A stretch of 64,000 bases of DNA from NCBI RefSeq assembly GCF_021018805.1, contig NC_086253.1, forward strand, positions 10,480,735 through 10,544,734, given 5' to 3'. Each line of letters opens with the position of its first letter. Positions within the stretch are counted from its first letter, which is position 1. Made by a program: the position numbers and the translations under genes. The notes beneath the pieces were generated by a model that was not told the origin of the DNA, ran no database searches, and saw nothing but the letters and a program-made list of their open reading frames with translations. Shown here one piece after another: positions 12,201 through 25,545 of this stretch. Origin of the DNA: Prinia subflava (taxonomy: Eukaryota; Chordata; Aves; Passeriformes; Cisticolidae).

Positions 12201-15200
12201 TTGGTATATTCTGTGAAGATATAGTATAGCTACAAAAAGGATTATTTGGTGTTTGCTGCAATAGCATTTGAAAAAATATAGACAATTTGATCTATCTTGG
12301 AACTTTTTTTTTTTTTTTTAATGCAGCAGTTAATATATAGGTGTCCTAGGCCAAACTTCTCCATTTTGGACAACTTACATCCTGAGTTTTCAGGACTAAC
12401 ACATCACCTTTGTATGGGACACATTCTTTACCTGCTGTTTCTCAAAGGATGTTTGGCTTACAAGCACTTCCAAATATCTTGAAACTTCTTTTAAGTACTT
12501 GAATAGCTTTATCATTTGAGCCTTGGGCTCCTAAAAGCATGCACCTGATACTTTTATCTTAGCTTGGATATTGTTTGTCTGTTCTTCAGTCACAACAGTG
12601 TGTTCAGTGCTTGCACATTCAGATTGATATTTCATGCCCAACTGCATAGATTTGTACTTTTTTTCTTTCTGCAGTTGCTTTTATCACAGAGTATAAGATT
12701 TCTTTTGTGGTCACAGGCTGGTAGTTTTGAAAGCAAATAATATAGTTAGGACTTTCCATTTGGAAACCATGTTTTAGTGTTTTCATTTGATTTCCTTATC
12801 TTAATGTATCTTAGTTTTTTTAGCTGTTTCTTTTGAATGTCAGAGCTTAAAAGCATTATCCACTCATGCCTATCAATTGCAGCAGAAACTAAATTATTCC
12901 TCTTTTTGTTTGAGCCTGTTCCTTTGTTTAACTGAGACAATTCCTAAAGAAAAAGTACTCTGGAATGTCAAGTAGCAAACTTTCATTTGCCACCTTGTTC
13001 TCCTGTAAACAGAAATGAGAGATTTAAACATGGGTGTGGTCCTATTTGAACAGAGCACTCACTTTAAGTCAAGCATGCTTTTCCTCCTGGAACTGCTTGT
13101 CTGGATTTGCTTTAGGGATAACAATTTTTCCACCACTTTTCATTCAACAATCACCCTGGGTTCCAGCCATTTGGGCTTCAAGCATTTTAGGACTTGTTTC
13201 CAGTAACTGAGCCTGAATTTTTAGGAGCCCAAGCTCGTGGATGTCATTCATACAAGTAGCATGGTGTGTCCCACCTCCTCTGGAGCTCAGCTGGGGAAAA
13301 CGAGAGCAAACCTGGAGTGCTGTGTGTTGTGCAGTTTGTACTTTGGGGCTGGGTGTGAGGTTACAGGCTCACTTCACAATAAAGCTCATGACCTGGGGTG
13401 AGAAAGTGAGGGTCACTGCCTTCAGTAGAACTACTTCACATTGTTTAACTTGAAAAGTACATGTGGTGTTTCTCATTCTAGGCGTGTGCTTGTGTTGTGA
13501 TCAGTGATGCATGTTTATATCAGATTTCAAAGCCTTTTACAAAAGCAGCCATTATAAAATGAAAATACGCATTAGAATTGATCTGATATGATGTGAAAAG
13601 TAATTTATGTGTGAGTGGAAACACTGTAGGAGTGAACAGAGATTAGATGTGGAACGTTTATATTACAGGTGCACCGTAGTCCAAACTAAGGGAAATTGGA
13701 AAATCTGCATGAAGAATAAGGTGTTTTGTGCCTAAAACAAATGAAATTTTTGAAACTCATTATCTTCTTTATATTTTCATAATTTATTATGGATTCCAAG
13801 TTTTGTTTTTATTTATGAATTATTTTCTTAATTATGCAGCATTTTTTATCAGCCATCATAAAGCAAGGAGGCCATGACTTATGTCAATGTCAGTAATGAA
13901 GGAGCTCGTCTGAATGACAGGATGGTGGCATAGATTATCATCAGAGATGTTCTGTGTGTGCTGTTTAGATAATATATCCATATACCTGAGAGAAATACTT
14001 ATATTGTCCCAGCTGTTTGTACCTTTGTGGATGACTCAGCTGGGAATAACACTGAGTATACAATGCTCCTACAGAAGAGTTTCTGTGTGCCTTGTGATAT
14101 TTCCCAGGAGGTAGATTGGAAGTATCCTGCAGTGGTAGTGCTGAGTGTAATGCAGCTTCTCTGTGAGACTTCATGGTACCCTGAAATACTGAACGAGGCA
14201 CAGCCACAGGTCCAGGAGCCTTGGAGAGGTGCTTGGGGTGATATGGGCAGGGGGAAGGGTCTCAGAGTCCTTTCCTCACTGCTGCTATTACACAGCTTTT
14301 CCTGGGAACCTCTCTGGGGACCCACATTGCTGTGTACAGGGGGATCTACAGCTCCTGCAAGGTTTGGCTGCACAAGGGCTCTAAATGTTGGTGTTGGCAT
14401 TAATTGCCCTTATCTGGGGTAACTGCAAGTGCCTCCTGCCTTATCCTCTGATCAGCAGAGCTGCCTTAGTCATCTTTGGATCCCTTTTAAAGTTCATTAG
14501 GTGGCAACTCACGCCATTTCTTAACTCTCCCTCCCCAATCACATAATTGCTTAATAGTTTCAAATATTTATTGAGCATGAAGCTTAATTAGGCCTTAGAT
14601 GAGCATAACATTCAATACTGCCTTGGGAATGTGGCACATGTCTAATCACAGCTTTGTAATTAGCCATGCAGCAGGCTTAGAAACGCCTGCTGAGCCTCAG
14701 CAGTGCAACAGAAAGAGGGGTGAAGAGTGCAGACCTTGTGAAAGCAAAATGAGGATTCGAAAGTCAATAGAAAAAAATTCCAGGAAATTTTGATTTGCCA
14801 TTTGAGAGTTTTATTTGGGCTGACTTTGAGAGGCATGAGAGAAGGGAGTTGAAGGGCAGTGAAGAAGAGAAAAACTGGAGAGGGGAAGAAGCTATTATTT
14901 TCTAAGTGTTGAGATACTTCTGCAGTCCTGAATCTTACTATAGGAAAAGATTGTATCTCAGCAGCAAAGCTTGTGCACCAACTTGAAGAGCTAAGGCTTG
15001 GTTATTTACATGAACGCTCACTTACGTCTGAATAAGCCTTTTTCAATAAATCCCTGTTTATTTTGAGTATTTTTCATACTGAAATCTCTGAAGATCCTGT
15101 AGTTTTTATTTCTGATTTTGTGAATCAGAAGTTGGAAGTGTTGCAAGGACTTTGAACAAAAATCAATTGAAGTAGACAGCTGCTTAAAACGACTCTGTAT

Positions 15201-15875
15201 AAAACAGAGTGCACAATAATGCTTCAGAAAGACTGGCTGGAAGAGTCACTACAGATTCAAGCAAAGGTAATGTAGTGCTCAGCTGTCATTTCCCATGAAT
15301 TTAGCAAAACAAAGAGCAAAAGAGAAACAAACTTGAGGTTTTAAATTCCTCCAGGAATTAGGACCTTGGTTTTTCTACCTGCTGCCATCCACTGAGTTCT
15401 TTCATTGGTGGAATGTTGACTCATGAGGAAGCAGGATATCCTCTGAGCTTTCTTCATCAGCAGGTGTTCACATGAGGACTCCCATGCAATTGCCGACACA
15501 GAACAGAGATGCTTGTGGAGAAAGGTCACCATGTGCTGCAGGATGGCTGCAGGGGAGCTGCAATTTTATCTTCCTGTGACTTAGTCATGCCAATGCCAGG
15601 TTCCTGAGTGCTGGTTTTGGCTGGGGTCATTTTCTTCACAGTGGCTGGTATGGGGCTGTGTTTTGGATTTGTGCTGAGCACAAGGTTGATAATGTAGAGA
15701 TGTTTTTGGTTTTGCTGAGCTGGGTTTACACAGAGCCAAACCCCTTTTTGCTTTGCATACTCCATTCTAGCAGAGAAGTTGGAGGTGAATGGGAGGCTGG
15801 AAGGAAACACAGCTAGGACAGGTGACCCAAACTGACCAAAGGGATATTCCAGATCTTGTGACATCATGCTCAGTG

Positions 15876-15881
15876 TATAAA
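15876..15881 (+). promoter_or_regulatory. LTR TATA box
   Basis: TATAAA sits directly after the conserved CATCATGCTCAGTG block of the LTR, the position of the U3 promoter in this LTR type. Whether it is active cannot be told from sequence. Confidence 0.6.
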
Positions 15882-16060
15882 CTGAGGTGAAGAAGGAAGG
15901 GAGAACATTGGGAATTTTTGTCTTCCTAAGTAACTGCTATGCGTCCATCTCCTGCTCTCCTGGAGATGACTGAGCACCTGCCTGCCCTTGGGAAGCAGGG
16001 GCTCAGAGAATTAATTCTGTGTTTTGCTTTGCTTGTGTGTGTGTGGCCTTTTCTTTCCCT

Positions 16061-16066
16061 ATTAAA
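16061..16066 (+). terminator. LTR poly(A) signal (ATTAAA)
   Basis: ATTAAA followed by CTGTCTTTATCTC, the conserved polyadenylation signal of this LTR type. It is in sense orientation inside the last ABLIM1 intron, upstream of the exon that encodes the C-terminal headpiece helices. Confidence 0.6.
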
Positions 16067-17449
16067 CTGTCTTTATCTCATCACATGAGTTTTCCAGCTT
16101 TCACCCTTCAAATTCTTTCCCTGATCCCACAAGTGGGGGAGTGAGTGAATGAGTGTGTGGGTTGCCAGCTGGGGTGAAACTATGACACTAGGTATTAGTT
16201 TTGAGCATCTCTGAATTTCATTAAAAACTAAATTATTCTTGGGGAAAAAATCCCATTGAATTAAATAAAGATTATAACTATTTAAAATTATTAGTGGCTT
16301 TTTAGCACACCACAGAAAAGGAGACAAGCCTCATTAATTTATATTGAAAAGCAGCACTTCTTTCTGAGATAACACTGTGGAGCAAGTATTTGAATGTGCA
16401 GTTAATTGCTGTTGTTCTGAGAGAGTAAAAAATGAGGTCATGTCTGTACTGCTCATTTTCATGTTCATGTCTCATAGAGGATGAGGATTTTCTGTTCTAG
16501 TGGTTGCAATGCAGTGGAGAGGTTTAGCTCAGCCCTTGCTTAGTTCTGTATATCCTAATAAGAGCCTCAGTTTAATACAATTTTATCAAAACTGCATGAT
16601 GCCATAGTCCTTTCTGTTGTAGGAATATCACACTTAACTGTGTAACAGGTGCTGATATTCTGATGCTGTGAGGTCCAGCATAGCAGTCACTGTAGTGAAG
16701 AATCATCTTTAAACTGCTTATCTTTTAGCAAGTTTTTCAGATAGCATCATGTTAACATCATTATGCAGCTTCCAAAATGACCTCACTTAGATAGAGGGAG
16801 TTCAGAGTGTGGACACAACAGGACCTTGGGAGGTCCTCTCTGCTCTCCTCAGTGTCTGCAGCGTGCCCAGCCTTGCTGTTGATGCAGAGCAGAGAGAGAC
16901 TGAGTTAAGCTGCCTGAATATGGCCAAACTGTCACAAAGGGAATTAGGAATCACTAGCTAGCACACTGTAAAACACCCAGACTTCCTATGTAAACAAGGC
17001 CAACTCTAGTAAAAAAAAGGAATGAAGGTTGCTTTTACTAGTAAATTTGGCCATTCCTTCCTTAAAAGGCCCAGTGATGCATTATTTACATAGCTGGATA
17101 TTTTAAGCTGATCCATTACTGAAAAAGAAGAAGGAAATCATGTTCTTGGCCTTGTAAAGCATAGCTTCACACATATTCTCTCATACCTCAAGATTAATAT
17201 CTTTCATATTCCCTGCTCATAGTTTTCAATTTCCCTTCTTTTGTTTGACTAATGAGAGAAGGTAACGCTTCAGTTAAGACAAATTAATATTCCAGTAGCT
17301 GAGAAGGAAAATTAATCAGTCCAGGAAATCTTACTGGTGTATTTTTTCTGCCTTTAGGTTTGGGAAAAGCTCTAGGTTTTAAGCTTTAAAGAAAGCTGTT
17401 AGGAAAGTCCCAACAGTAGTGTGGACAAAATTTAGCACCACATATACAC

Positions 17450-17700
17450 AGGAAAGTATAAAAAATGACCATAAACTTCTCACACTGGTATATTCCCCTG
17501 GTGTTTCGACCCTTCAAATACTTGTAGATATTACCATATTTTGCCTTAGTCATCATTTGGCTGAGCTTAGACATGCTTAGGCCTTTTAGTCTTTCCTCAT
17601 AAATCAAACTGCCGCCCATGATTACTTCTGTTATTTTTATCTGAAGCCTTGCCGGTTCCATGACATCTTTCTGGGACCGAGGTTTTATTCCAAATTTGAA
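17450..17700 (-). mobile_element. CR1 LINE fragment, antisense
   Basis: On the minus strand this reads like the CR1 3' region: GAGGAAAGACTAAAAGGCCT, then TCTAAGCTCAGCC, then ATCTACAAGTATTTGAAGGG. This matches the order of blocks in CR1 elements (a GGAAAGGCT..GGG.CTG-type block, then a TACAAGTACCTGAAGGG-type block). It is diverged, truncated at both ends and non-functional. Limits are approximate. Confidence 0.72.
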
Positions 17701-19920
17701 GACAGAACTTAAGTCATTGCTGCTTCTAGGGTCAGTCCCAAATCTAGAGCCCATGGTGCTTAAGAAGGGTATGATGAAATCTTCTAAGATGCAGGGACAG
17801 CAGCAGGAAATATGTTACACTGGGGACAAACTGGCATTCTCAGAGAGAGTTCAGGCAAAAGGGAAAATGTTCCCTTCTACCAGAACTATTTTTGCATGTG
17901 GATAAAGCATTGATGGAGTAAGAAACTGCTAATATGGAAGTCAGTTTGTTAGTCCTTGAGATGAGGGAATATGTGGAAGGAAATGAAAAGCAAAGAAAGT
18001 CTCTAATTGAATGGATGTGGAAATAAGTGAGCTTATACTTTCCCCATCTCAGTCACTTTGTCCCTGGGCTGGAAACTGTCACCTGCTTTTAGACCAGGCA
18101 GCACCAAATGAGACCTTCTGTGAGGAGGAAAAAATGGTGCTGTCATAAAACAAAACTTAGGTGTAAGAAATAGAAAATGAATGTATACAAAGAATGAAGG
18201 CGGTGTCATCTGGGCACAGGCAGAGCAGCACAGTGCACAGCGAATTCATTCTGGCTTGGATAGCTGCGTGTGGATCGAAAGCTCACCAAGCCTGAGGGCA
18301 AAGCAAAGGGATAAATGGCAAAGTGCAACCCTGGAGAGGGAAGGGGAAATTGCACAGCTTGTCCTGAGATGGGTGGCACGGTTCATTAGCAGGGGAAGAT
18401 GTAGCAAATGTTTGGCACCCCGGAGGAAAGGGGTGATTTAGGGCTCCTTGAGTTTTCCTCCATTGACCTTCAGTGCTGGAACAGATCTGATGAGACTGCA
18501 GCAAGCTTCTCATAATACATGGTGGAAACTACCTCAGGAAAAGAAAAATGGTGAAAATATACTCTTTTAAAGTCATATGTAATTTTCTATGGTTTTGGAA
18601 GGTTGGCAAGCTAACTTTACCTGCAAGGGGATATAGACTTGCTCATTTTCTCTTTGAGCAGGAACTACAGTTTGCCACTGCTTTCTCCTGAGTAAGGAGA
18701 TGTCTCAAGTCTTATACACAATCTAGAAAGTAAAATAAAATATTAAACACTTTGGTCATCCAGACTTTATTTTCAATCCTACAGCCTACAGACATGCTCC
18801 TTGCTGTAAGAAGTTGCTAAAGTTAAACTTACTTGCATTTGTCCACTGGATTACCAGGAAAATATTCTTAAAAACCACTGCAGAGAGAAGTTACTTTTTC
18901 TTTCTGAGCCCAATAGAATTAAATTGTGTCAGTGAGAGATTGTTTCTAAAATACATTGTCAAATGTTGCTCATTTTCATGCAAAAAATTATCTCCTTTGC
19001 TAAATATGCATGGTGTGTTTGTTCCATGTTATGAGCAGCACTTATGGGCTGCTGTCATATGTCAGATGAAAAATGAAGGCTCAGTTCCAAGATCTTAGTC
19101 ACTGTTGTTCTGAATACGTGGAATCTCAAGGGAAAAAAAACCAAGGCTGTCCTTTCTTAAGAAATGAGAACCTGTGATAACCATTCAAAGTAATTGTACA
19201 TAATGACTCTTTACAAAGAGTTTCTTTCGTTTTCTTGAGTAAATTACATTATAAGGATGAAGTCTTTGTTAATAAATGGAAAGGGAAATTTGATTTCTAA
19301 ATTCATTCCCATATTTACCTTTTCTACTTTTCTGTGTGGATGCTAATAATTGCTAGGGAATTGTTATCCTACTTCCTTCCAATTCTTTATGTTGGATTTC
19401 TTCCCTTTTTCTCAGTATTTTTTTTTTAATATTAAAGCATGAAAACAAACATCAAATAGAAGCCTATTTCTCAACATTTAAAAACCCCCTACTTTATCCA
19501 GCCTGAACTTCTGAGTAGAGTCTCTCCCCATGGATAAGCACATTTTGGATTTCAGAATTTAGCAGTATGCTCTCTCCTTTGTTACAAGGTTGCTATTAGT
19601 GGACCAGTGTGGTGTCCACTGCTCTCATTAAAGATCAAGCCAAAACAAATCCAACTCTAAAATTACATTGTTATCAATCTCTTTAAAGTCCTGGAATAAC
19701 TTGAATTTGTCTCAGTGTGCTCTGTTATTAGGCACCCTGGATAAACATTCTTTTTTCCAAAAAACATAGCTTCTGCTCAGTTAGAACTATATTGAAAAGA
19801 TTACTTTTTTCAAAAGTCACTACTGCCATCAATAATTTCATTTCCCAGCTACTCTGAGCTCATTTGGGTTTGATGCTGTCTTTTCCAGAAACAATTTTGG
19901 AATTTAAATGCAAACCCTAA

Positions 19921-20127
<207 letters not shown>

Positions 20128-20980
20128 ACCCTCCCGGATAAAATATGTGCTTAATCAAAACAAAAATAGTCTTGCCAGAACTATCACATGCACTTGCTGT
20201 TGAACCATTGTCCAGCTTCATTGTGTTAGTATGTGTCGGGGAAACATGACAGATTAGATGGTAATGTGTTGGGATACAGAGAATTTGCTAATCTTGCATT
20301 TCCAGCTGGTTTTGTCAGTAACTCCTGATCCTACCCAGTTTACAATGTGCAAAAAAAAAATCTAGCTTTAAATTTATTGTTGCTTGCATTTGTTGCTTGA
20401 TGCAGATGGAAATTCTGAAAGGAAGGAAGGAAAGTGTAGCTGTATGCAGGAAATGCATGCAACATTTTGTTCCATTCAGTTTTGTAATACAATTTTTACA
20501 GATTCAATTAAGAAATTACTATAGAAATTTTCCAGCGGGGGATCAGATGCTATTAAAAATATGGTAAAAGCCAAAGAAACGCATATCTGCAAGCAATTAT
20601 TGCAATTGTTTATCCGTGGTACTTTTTAAGAATGAAAGCAGAAATATGGAAGCACCTTAATTCTACTTCTTATATTTAAACACAGCGTACTCTTTAAAAA
20701 GATCATATTTGTCTAGAAGGTAACTAGCTATCTTTAATTACAACACCAGAGATTTTATTTTATTAAGAATATATTGTGACATAAAAGGGTTATAGTTACT
20801 AAAATGTATACAGACCTACTAAGATTTAGTCCCATTCATCAGGAAAACTGAAGCCTTATACAAAACTGGTTTAAGAGTGTATTGTGCCAGTTGACTCTGT
20901 TTTCCTACTAGTTTGGGGTGTTTGAAGAATGGTTTTTTTACATTTCATGCTGATAAAAGACCATGTAATCTTAATTACTA

Positions 20981-21004
20981 TATAGATAGATATATCTATC
21001 TATA
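20981..21004. repeat. perfect 24-bp palindrome in 3'UTR
   Basis: TATAGATAGATA is followed at once by its reverse complement TATCTATCTATA. In RNA it can form a stem of about nine A-U-rich base pairs with a six-base loop. It lies within the presumed ABLIM1 3'UTR. It may be nothing more than two mirrored GATA microsatellites. Confidence 0.9.
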
Positions 21005-21689
21005 CAAGAATTATTTTCATTAATATATGTCCTAAGTGAAGGCATTCTTACTTTTTCAACTCTCCAGCTTTACACAGTAAGCCATGAGAACTGTGATGGC
21101 ATTTGGTAGATGTGGAAGTGGAACAGTTCAGCATAAAATGTAACAAAAAAGCTTGGTGTGCTCTATCAGTAATACAGACAATTAGAATCAAATACATAAA
21201 ACCCTCATGCATTACTATTTGCATGTTTCTGTACAAATCAATTTGAAAAAAGAACAAACTATGTGATACTGGTGCAGTACCTTGAAACTATCTTAAATAA
21301 CAAGCAAAGCTAACAGAATCTAAGCATTTGATATAAGTGTTAGACCTTAATTTCTCTTCCAGCTGAAAGACTGTATTAAATTTAATAGTTTCATTTGGTC
21401 AGAGGTATGGTTGCTGACAAAGAATGTTTTAAAGTGAGTTGCTAGTTTTGTGTGATACTAAATGAGCATTACAAAAAGTACATTTTTCAGCCATGTGTCA
21501 GTATTCTGCATTTTTACTGCCTTGGATGTTTGTACTCACCTCCTACTTCACTCTGTCTTTTTGCATTTCCTTAAGGTAACTGGTTAATATATGCACTACA
21601 ACACACTATTTCAACTGACCCAGCAGTGGAAAAATCATAGCATTCAACATGCCTTCTTCCAACTAACATTCAAAGTCCATGCTGTTGGA

Positions 21690-21695
21690 AATAAA
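21690..21695 (+). terminator. ABLIM1: candidate ABLIM1 poly(A) signal
   Basis: AATAAA about 1.56 kb after the stop codon, followed by a CA within 20 bases and then a T/G-rich stretch (TGTTTTGTCTG). This fits a cleavage site near 21710. A longer alternative UTR cannot be excluded. Confidence 0.45.
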
Positions 21696-21992
21696 TATTT
21701 TCTCATGACATAAATGTTTTGTCTGATGATACAAATGTTTAAAAAAAATCATTAAAACAAAGACATAACTGAATGACTTTGCTAATGTGTGTATAATTTT
21801 TTAGATCACATTGCTGCTCTGCATAGGGTTTTCCTGTGATATTAATGTAATTAATATCTAATTTGCATTAAATTTGCTCACTGAGGAGAGCATTGAGTGT
21901 CTGAATGTCAAGTTACTGTAAAGCTGGTCTTGATTTAAGCAATGCATAAAGCAACTGCTACATCTCACCCAACAAAAGTTGCTTCCCTGGTG

Positions 21993-22029
21993 GTGTACAG
22001 AACCATCAGGCTGTGTACAGAACCATTAG
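21993..22029 (+). repeat. short tandem duplication
   Basis: GTGTACAGAACCATCAG at 21993-22009 recurs at 22013-22029 with one C/T difference, an offset of 20 bases. No function is suggested. Confidence 0.85.
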
Positions 22030-25000
22030 CCAGTTTCAAATGACAGCTCCTCATCACAGGTACACCACATCCATAATGCTCCTCAACCTCAGGACAGCTT
22101 GCTGCATTATTCTGTGAAAACTGGCAGCCCACTGAAATGGGCCAGTCCTAAATGTGACCAGCAGGGCCCATTGCAACAGCGAAAAACTAAATCCAGGAGA
22201 ACAATTGGTTGGAGAACTATTATGAGGAAGTTTGACCTTGGCAATGACCACTCTTCTCATCCGCACATTCCTGGGACATCATATTGATTACAGGCATCTT
22301 CTGAGTGATGAAGAAAATCATAGGTTGATCAAAGAAATCCACGTATGCGTGCAGATCAGGTTCAGTATGGATTTTCATAAATAATTTGAAAATTTCTTAA
22401 CCACAGCAGCTTTTGTACTGGTGTAGGATTCAACGTGTGCTGTAAGGAAAAGTGCATCACTGAGCTCCACAGGCTGTCACAGCTCTGTGCTGCTCTAGTG
22501 TTTTATGCACCAGCAGATGTGTGGCTGATGACAGGTGAGGATGGTGAGCTCGTGTGAGCTGTTTGACCCATTTACACTGTTTTGAGACAGTTCAACTGGT
22601 ATAATGTCAAGCCTTAAAAGTGGCTCTTAAAGGGCTTTGTCCTTTCTGTCCTATCTGAGTTAAATCAGGTATAACTCTTGTTTTATATACCCCCATCTAG
22701 ATTTTTTAGCTCAAGAGCATCAGTTCTTATCACAATGCCCAACTCTATTAGGAATTGTATCCCTTCCTCTTTGTATATATGCTGACGATCTCCTTTGTCA
22801 TTCTGTGCTTCCTTTTATGGTCAGGGAAGGGAAAAATGCTCTTCATTCACATCCTAATGTTCAAAATGTGAGATAAATTGCCCCTATCATATTCCCGTCC
22901 ACTGAATGTAAAGAAAGGCAATCCCTCTGCAGAAGTACACATTGGAGACTGTCTGATCTTGGATGAAATTAATTCTGTGTCTACAGTCTGTTGGGGAAAA
23001 TAATCCAGTTTTTACCAAGTCTGTGGAATACCAATCTGAACTACCACTGGTAGTTCCTAGACCATGTTACCAAATCACTTTCAAGCAATCAGGAAAGTAC
23101 TTTGAGTTGCACAGATCTCACAAAACTCCCTAACACAGTAATTTTTTGTGTTCATTACACTAGTCACTAAACAGGCATGCATTCAGTGCCAAACACGCAA
23201 AAATGTTTTAGAAGACAGTCAGTTTATCAACTTACATTCCTACCACCAGCCAAAACCAAAAAGGAATTTTGGCTTCCATACACAAAACCTTTGCTGACTT
23301 TAGATGAACAAGTACTCTTGTGTGTCCTTACTCCATTTCCATGGAAGTTTGAAATGCTCTGTAGATGTCCGCTCTGTGCAAAGGTGGCACAGCTCGGTAA
23401 GCTGTTCATTTTTTATATATATGCCAGCATTTCACTCTATATTTAAAGCATCTGCTGTCATATGGTGCAGTGACCTATTCAGTTATGCTCTCTAGCCTAA
23501 CTAAATTCATATTTACAGTATGATATTGTGTGCTGGATTTGGCATCAGCCAAATATACCAGTGTAAAACGGCCATAAAGGGAGTAGCATTGTAATTTACT
23601 TCACTGCTAAGTTGTCTGTACCTCACCTAAACTCCATAAACCAGACCATGGTATACCAGAGAATACAAGATTTCTGTTTCTAAAATCTATCGTGTTTTTC
23701 CCATATAAAAAATGCAAATTGGAATTTCAGTCATGTAGTTTTCTTTCAGGAACTTTGAGTGTCTAATTAAATGTGGATAGACTGACATATGCCTAGTAAA
23801 TATTCAGGTTTATTTTAATAGGGTTCCATATGCTAATCTTATACAGCATTATGAAATGGAAAAGGCATTCAGAGTAATGAGATAAGACTTTGCCAGAATG
23901 TTCCATCTGATAGTGTGGTCTGGTGTTGGCAGTAAAAAACTGAGTCTCGACAAATCGTAGGCTGTTTTTCAGATAATGCTCTTTAGAGTTATTAAGTTAC
24001 TGTTCTATAGTCTTATTTTCAAGGACATGCTGCCTTTCAGCATTTTTGTAAGTATGGATGTGGCTATGCAGCTCAAAAGGATCCATATAGCTCTTGGAGA
24101 AACTTATTTTGATATGTATACAAGAAGCAGGGGAATTCTGTCAGAGGTTTCATTTTCATTCTTGGATCTGGGCTGAATGTCTCAGCTGCTCATGTCAACC
24201 CTATGTATGACCTAATTCTCACCTCATGTATTTTAAAGAAGACATGTCTCAAACTCAGCAATGAAAGAGCCAGCATTTCATCATCACAGTCTTTGAGACA
24301 AAGGAATATGGGGGGGTTTGTGGTTGATGAAGGAATATCTGACCAACAATTCCAGATAGGAAACCAGGCATGCCAGGTTACCATTATAGCTGTCTGAGAA
24401 GCCTGGACATTTTTGTCTGACCTTTTGCTATTTCTTTTCCTCATGGTTCAGGGGAGAACTCTGAAACCTGTAATTGCAGAAACAAGAAAATACATAGTTG
24501 TGAGACAGTACCTGGAATCTAATAATCCTCCAAGACAAGGCTAATTTTACATGAGCAAAAAAGATACATTTCAGACCAAGAGAGATGGCTGTTCTTATAT
24601 TCTGCATTTTGATTTTGAGGAGCCATGTATTTGACATTTCCCAGGTCTGACCAAGACAGACCAATTATTTGACTAACCTTTTCACATATCTGCAGGAAAA
24701 TGCTGTTCTGTTATTTGCAGATGAGCTAGACGAGATCCCAGGCACTTCTGTCTGGCACTCAACTCTGGTGCATGAGCTTCAGAGTGTCCTTATATCCATA
24801 TTCTCCTGCCCCTTTGATTTGTGTGTGAGGAAAAGGACAGGGTCATTTTATAAGCTTCCTTTGACCAATGTGATTTCTTGATGGGTCACGGTTGTGTCTG
24901 TCATTTTTCATATATCTTGAGTATCCGAAAAGAAACCAAAAACAACCAACAAGATGACTGTTATTAATATCACAATGACAGATGCAACTCTTTTGTACAT

Positions 25001-25422
25001 GTAAATTTATACTGGAGGCTTGCATCCCTCCTTAATATATCCAAGCTGCCTCTGAGATATGGCTAAATTCTTAAAGGCTCATGGAAGGTGCTGGCTCAGG
25101 CTTTTTGAGTCTTTGTAGTCTGTGAAAAGCCATGTTAGAAAGGGTAGTACCCAGTAAAAGTTCATGGCCATGAAAAGCAAGATCTCAGTAATTCAACTCC
25201 CAGGTAATGAAGAGCCCACAGCAGACTGCACTTTGTGGTGTAATTGCAGCAGGTTGTAACTCCCTCCTCACAGCCACACCTCTGTGAGCTACAGCTCAGA
25301 GAAGTTAGTTCTAAATGCTGCTACTTCTCATGGTTTAGGACCTTTTCTTCCCTCCCCTCGGTGTTTGGTGTCGGTGCACACAGGCACACAGGTGTAAGCA
25401 GGTAGGTTCTGTGTGTTTGCAG

Positions 25423-25545
25423 TGCTTGGGCAGCGTCTGCAGCAGCTGGGAGCAGCCAGTCCTTCCCTGCCGGTCCGGGCAGGCGGCAGCTCCGGAGCCA
25501 TCAGGAGGAGAGGAAAACCTGACAAAAGCAATGTGTCCCACACAG
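25423..25545 (+). other. exon-like GC-rich block of unknown gene (123 nt)
   Basis: Clearly GC-richer than its surroundings. It is preceded by an acceptor-like GTGTGTTTGCAG (25411-25422) and followed by a near-ideal donor CACAG|GTAAAT (25545/25546). Its length is 41 codons, and at least two plus-strand frames are open throughout. One of these starts VLGQRLQQLGAASPSLP and ends with a basic RRRGK. I do not recognise either protein. It could be an alternative 5' exon of the downstream gene, an exon of a long non-coding RNA, or chance. Confidence 0.35.

Larger units (their letters stand above)
15530..16187 (+). mobile_element. solo LTR, passerine ERVL-like endogenous retrovirus
   Basis: Recognised from the ordered features of a common songbird ERVL LTR. 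A U3 block has GGATTTGTGCTGAGCACAAG and GTTGATAATGTAGAGATGTT. This is followed by GACCCAAACTGACCAAAGGG, ATATTCCAGA and CATCATGCTCAGTGTATAAA (TATA box). The R/U5 part has CTATTAAACTGTCTTTATCT (poly(A) signal) and ends GGGGTGAAACTATGACA. No internal gag or pol sequence adjoins it and no second LTR was seen, so it appears to be a solo LTR left by recombination. The 3' end at 16187 (ACA) is fairly clear. The 5' end is approximate, and I could not confirm a target-site duplication. Orientation matches ABLIM1. Confidence 0.8.
20128..21715 (+). other. ABLIM1: ABLIM1 3' untranslated region (at least to about 21715)
   Basis: Non-coding, AT-rich sequence directly after the stop codon, with no known repeats, as expected for a conserved 3'UTR. 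The first good AATAAA is at 21690, so the shortest UTR would be about 1.6 kb. ABLIM1 messages in other vertebrates can have longer UTRs, so the true end may lie further on, for example near the signals at 25761 or 25834. The end given is an inference. Confidence 0.55.

Noticed and set aside
14027..14422. Overlapping 131 and 133 codon frames on opposite strands in the last ABLIM1 intron
   Set aside because: Neither has a recognisable motif or splice sites, and the two are mutually exclusive shadows of the same GC-richer patch.
22021..22290. Paired plus and minus frames (62-70 codons) in the intergenic region
   Set aside because: Short, no motifs, and both strands are equally open. No splice or promoter evidence.
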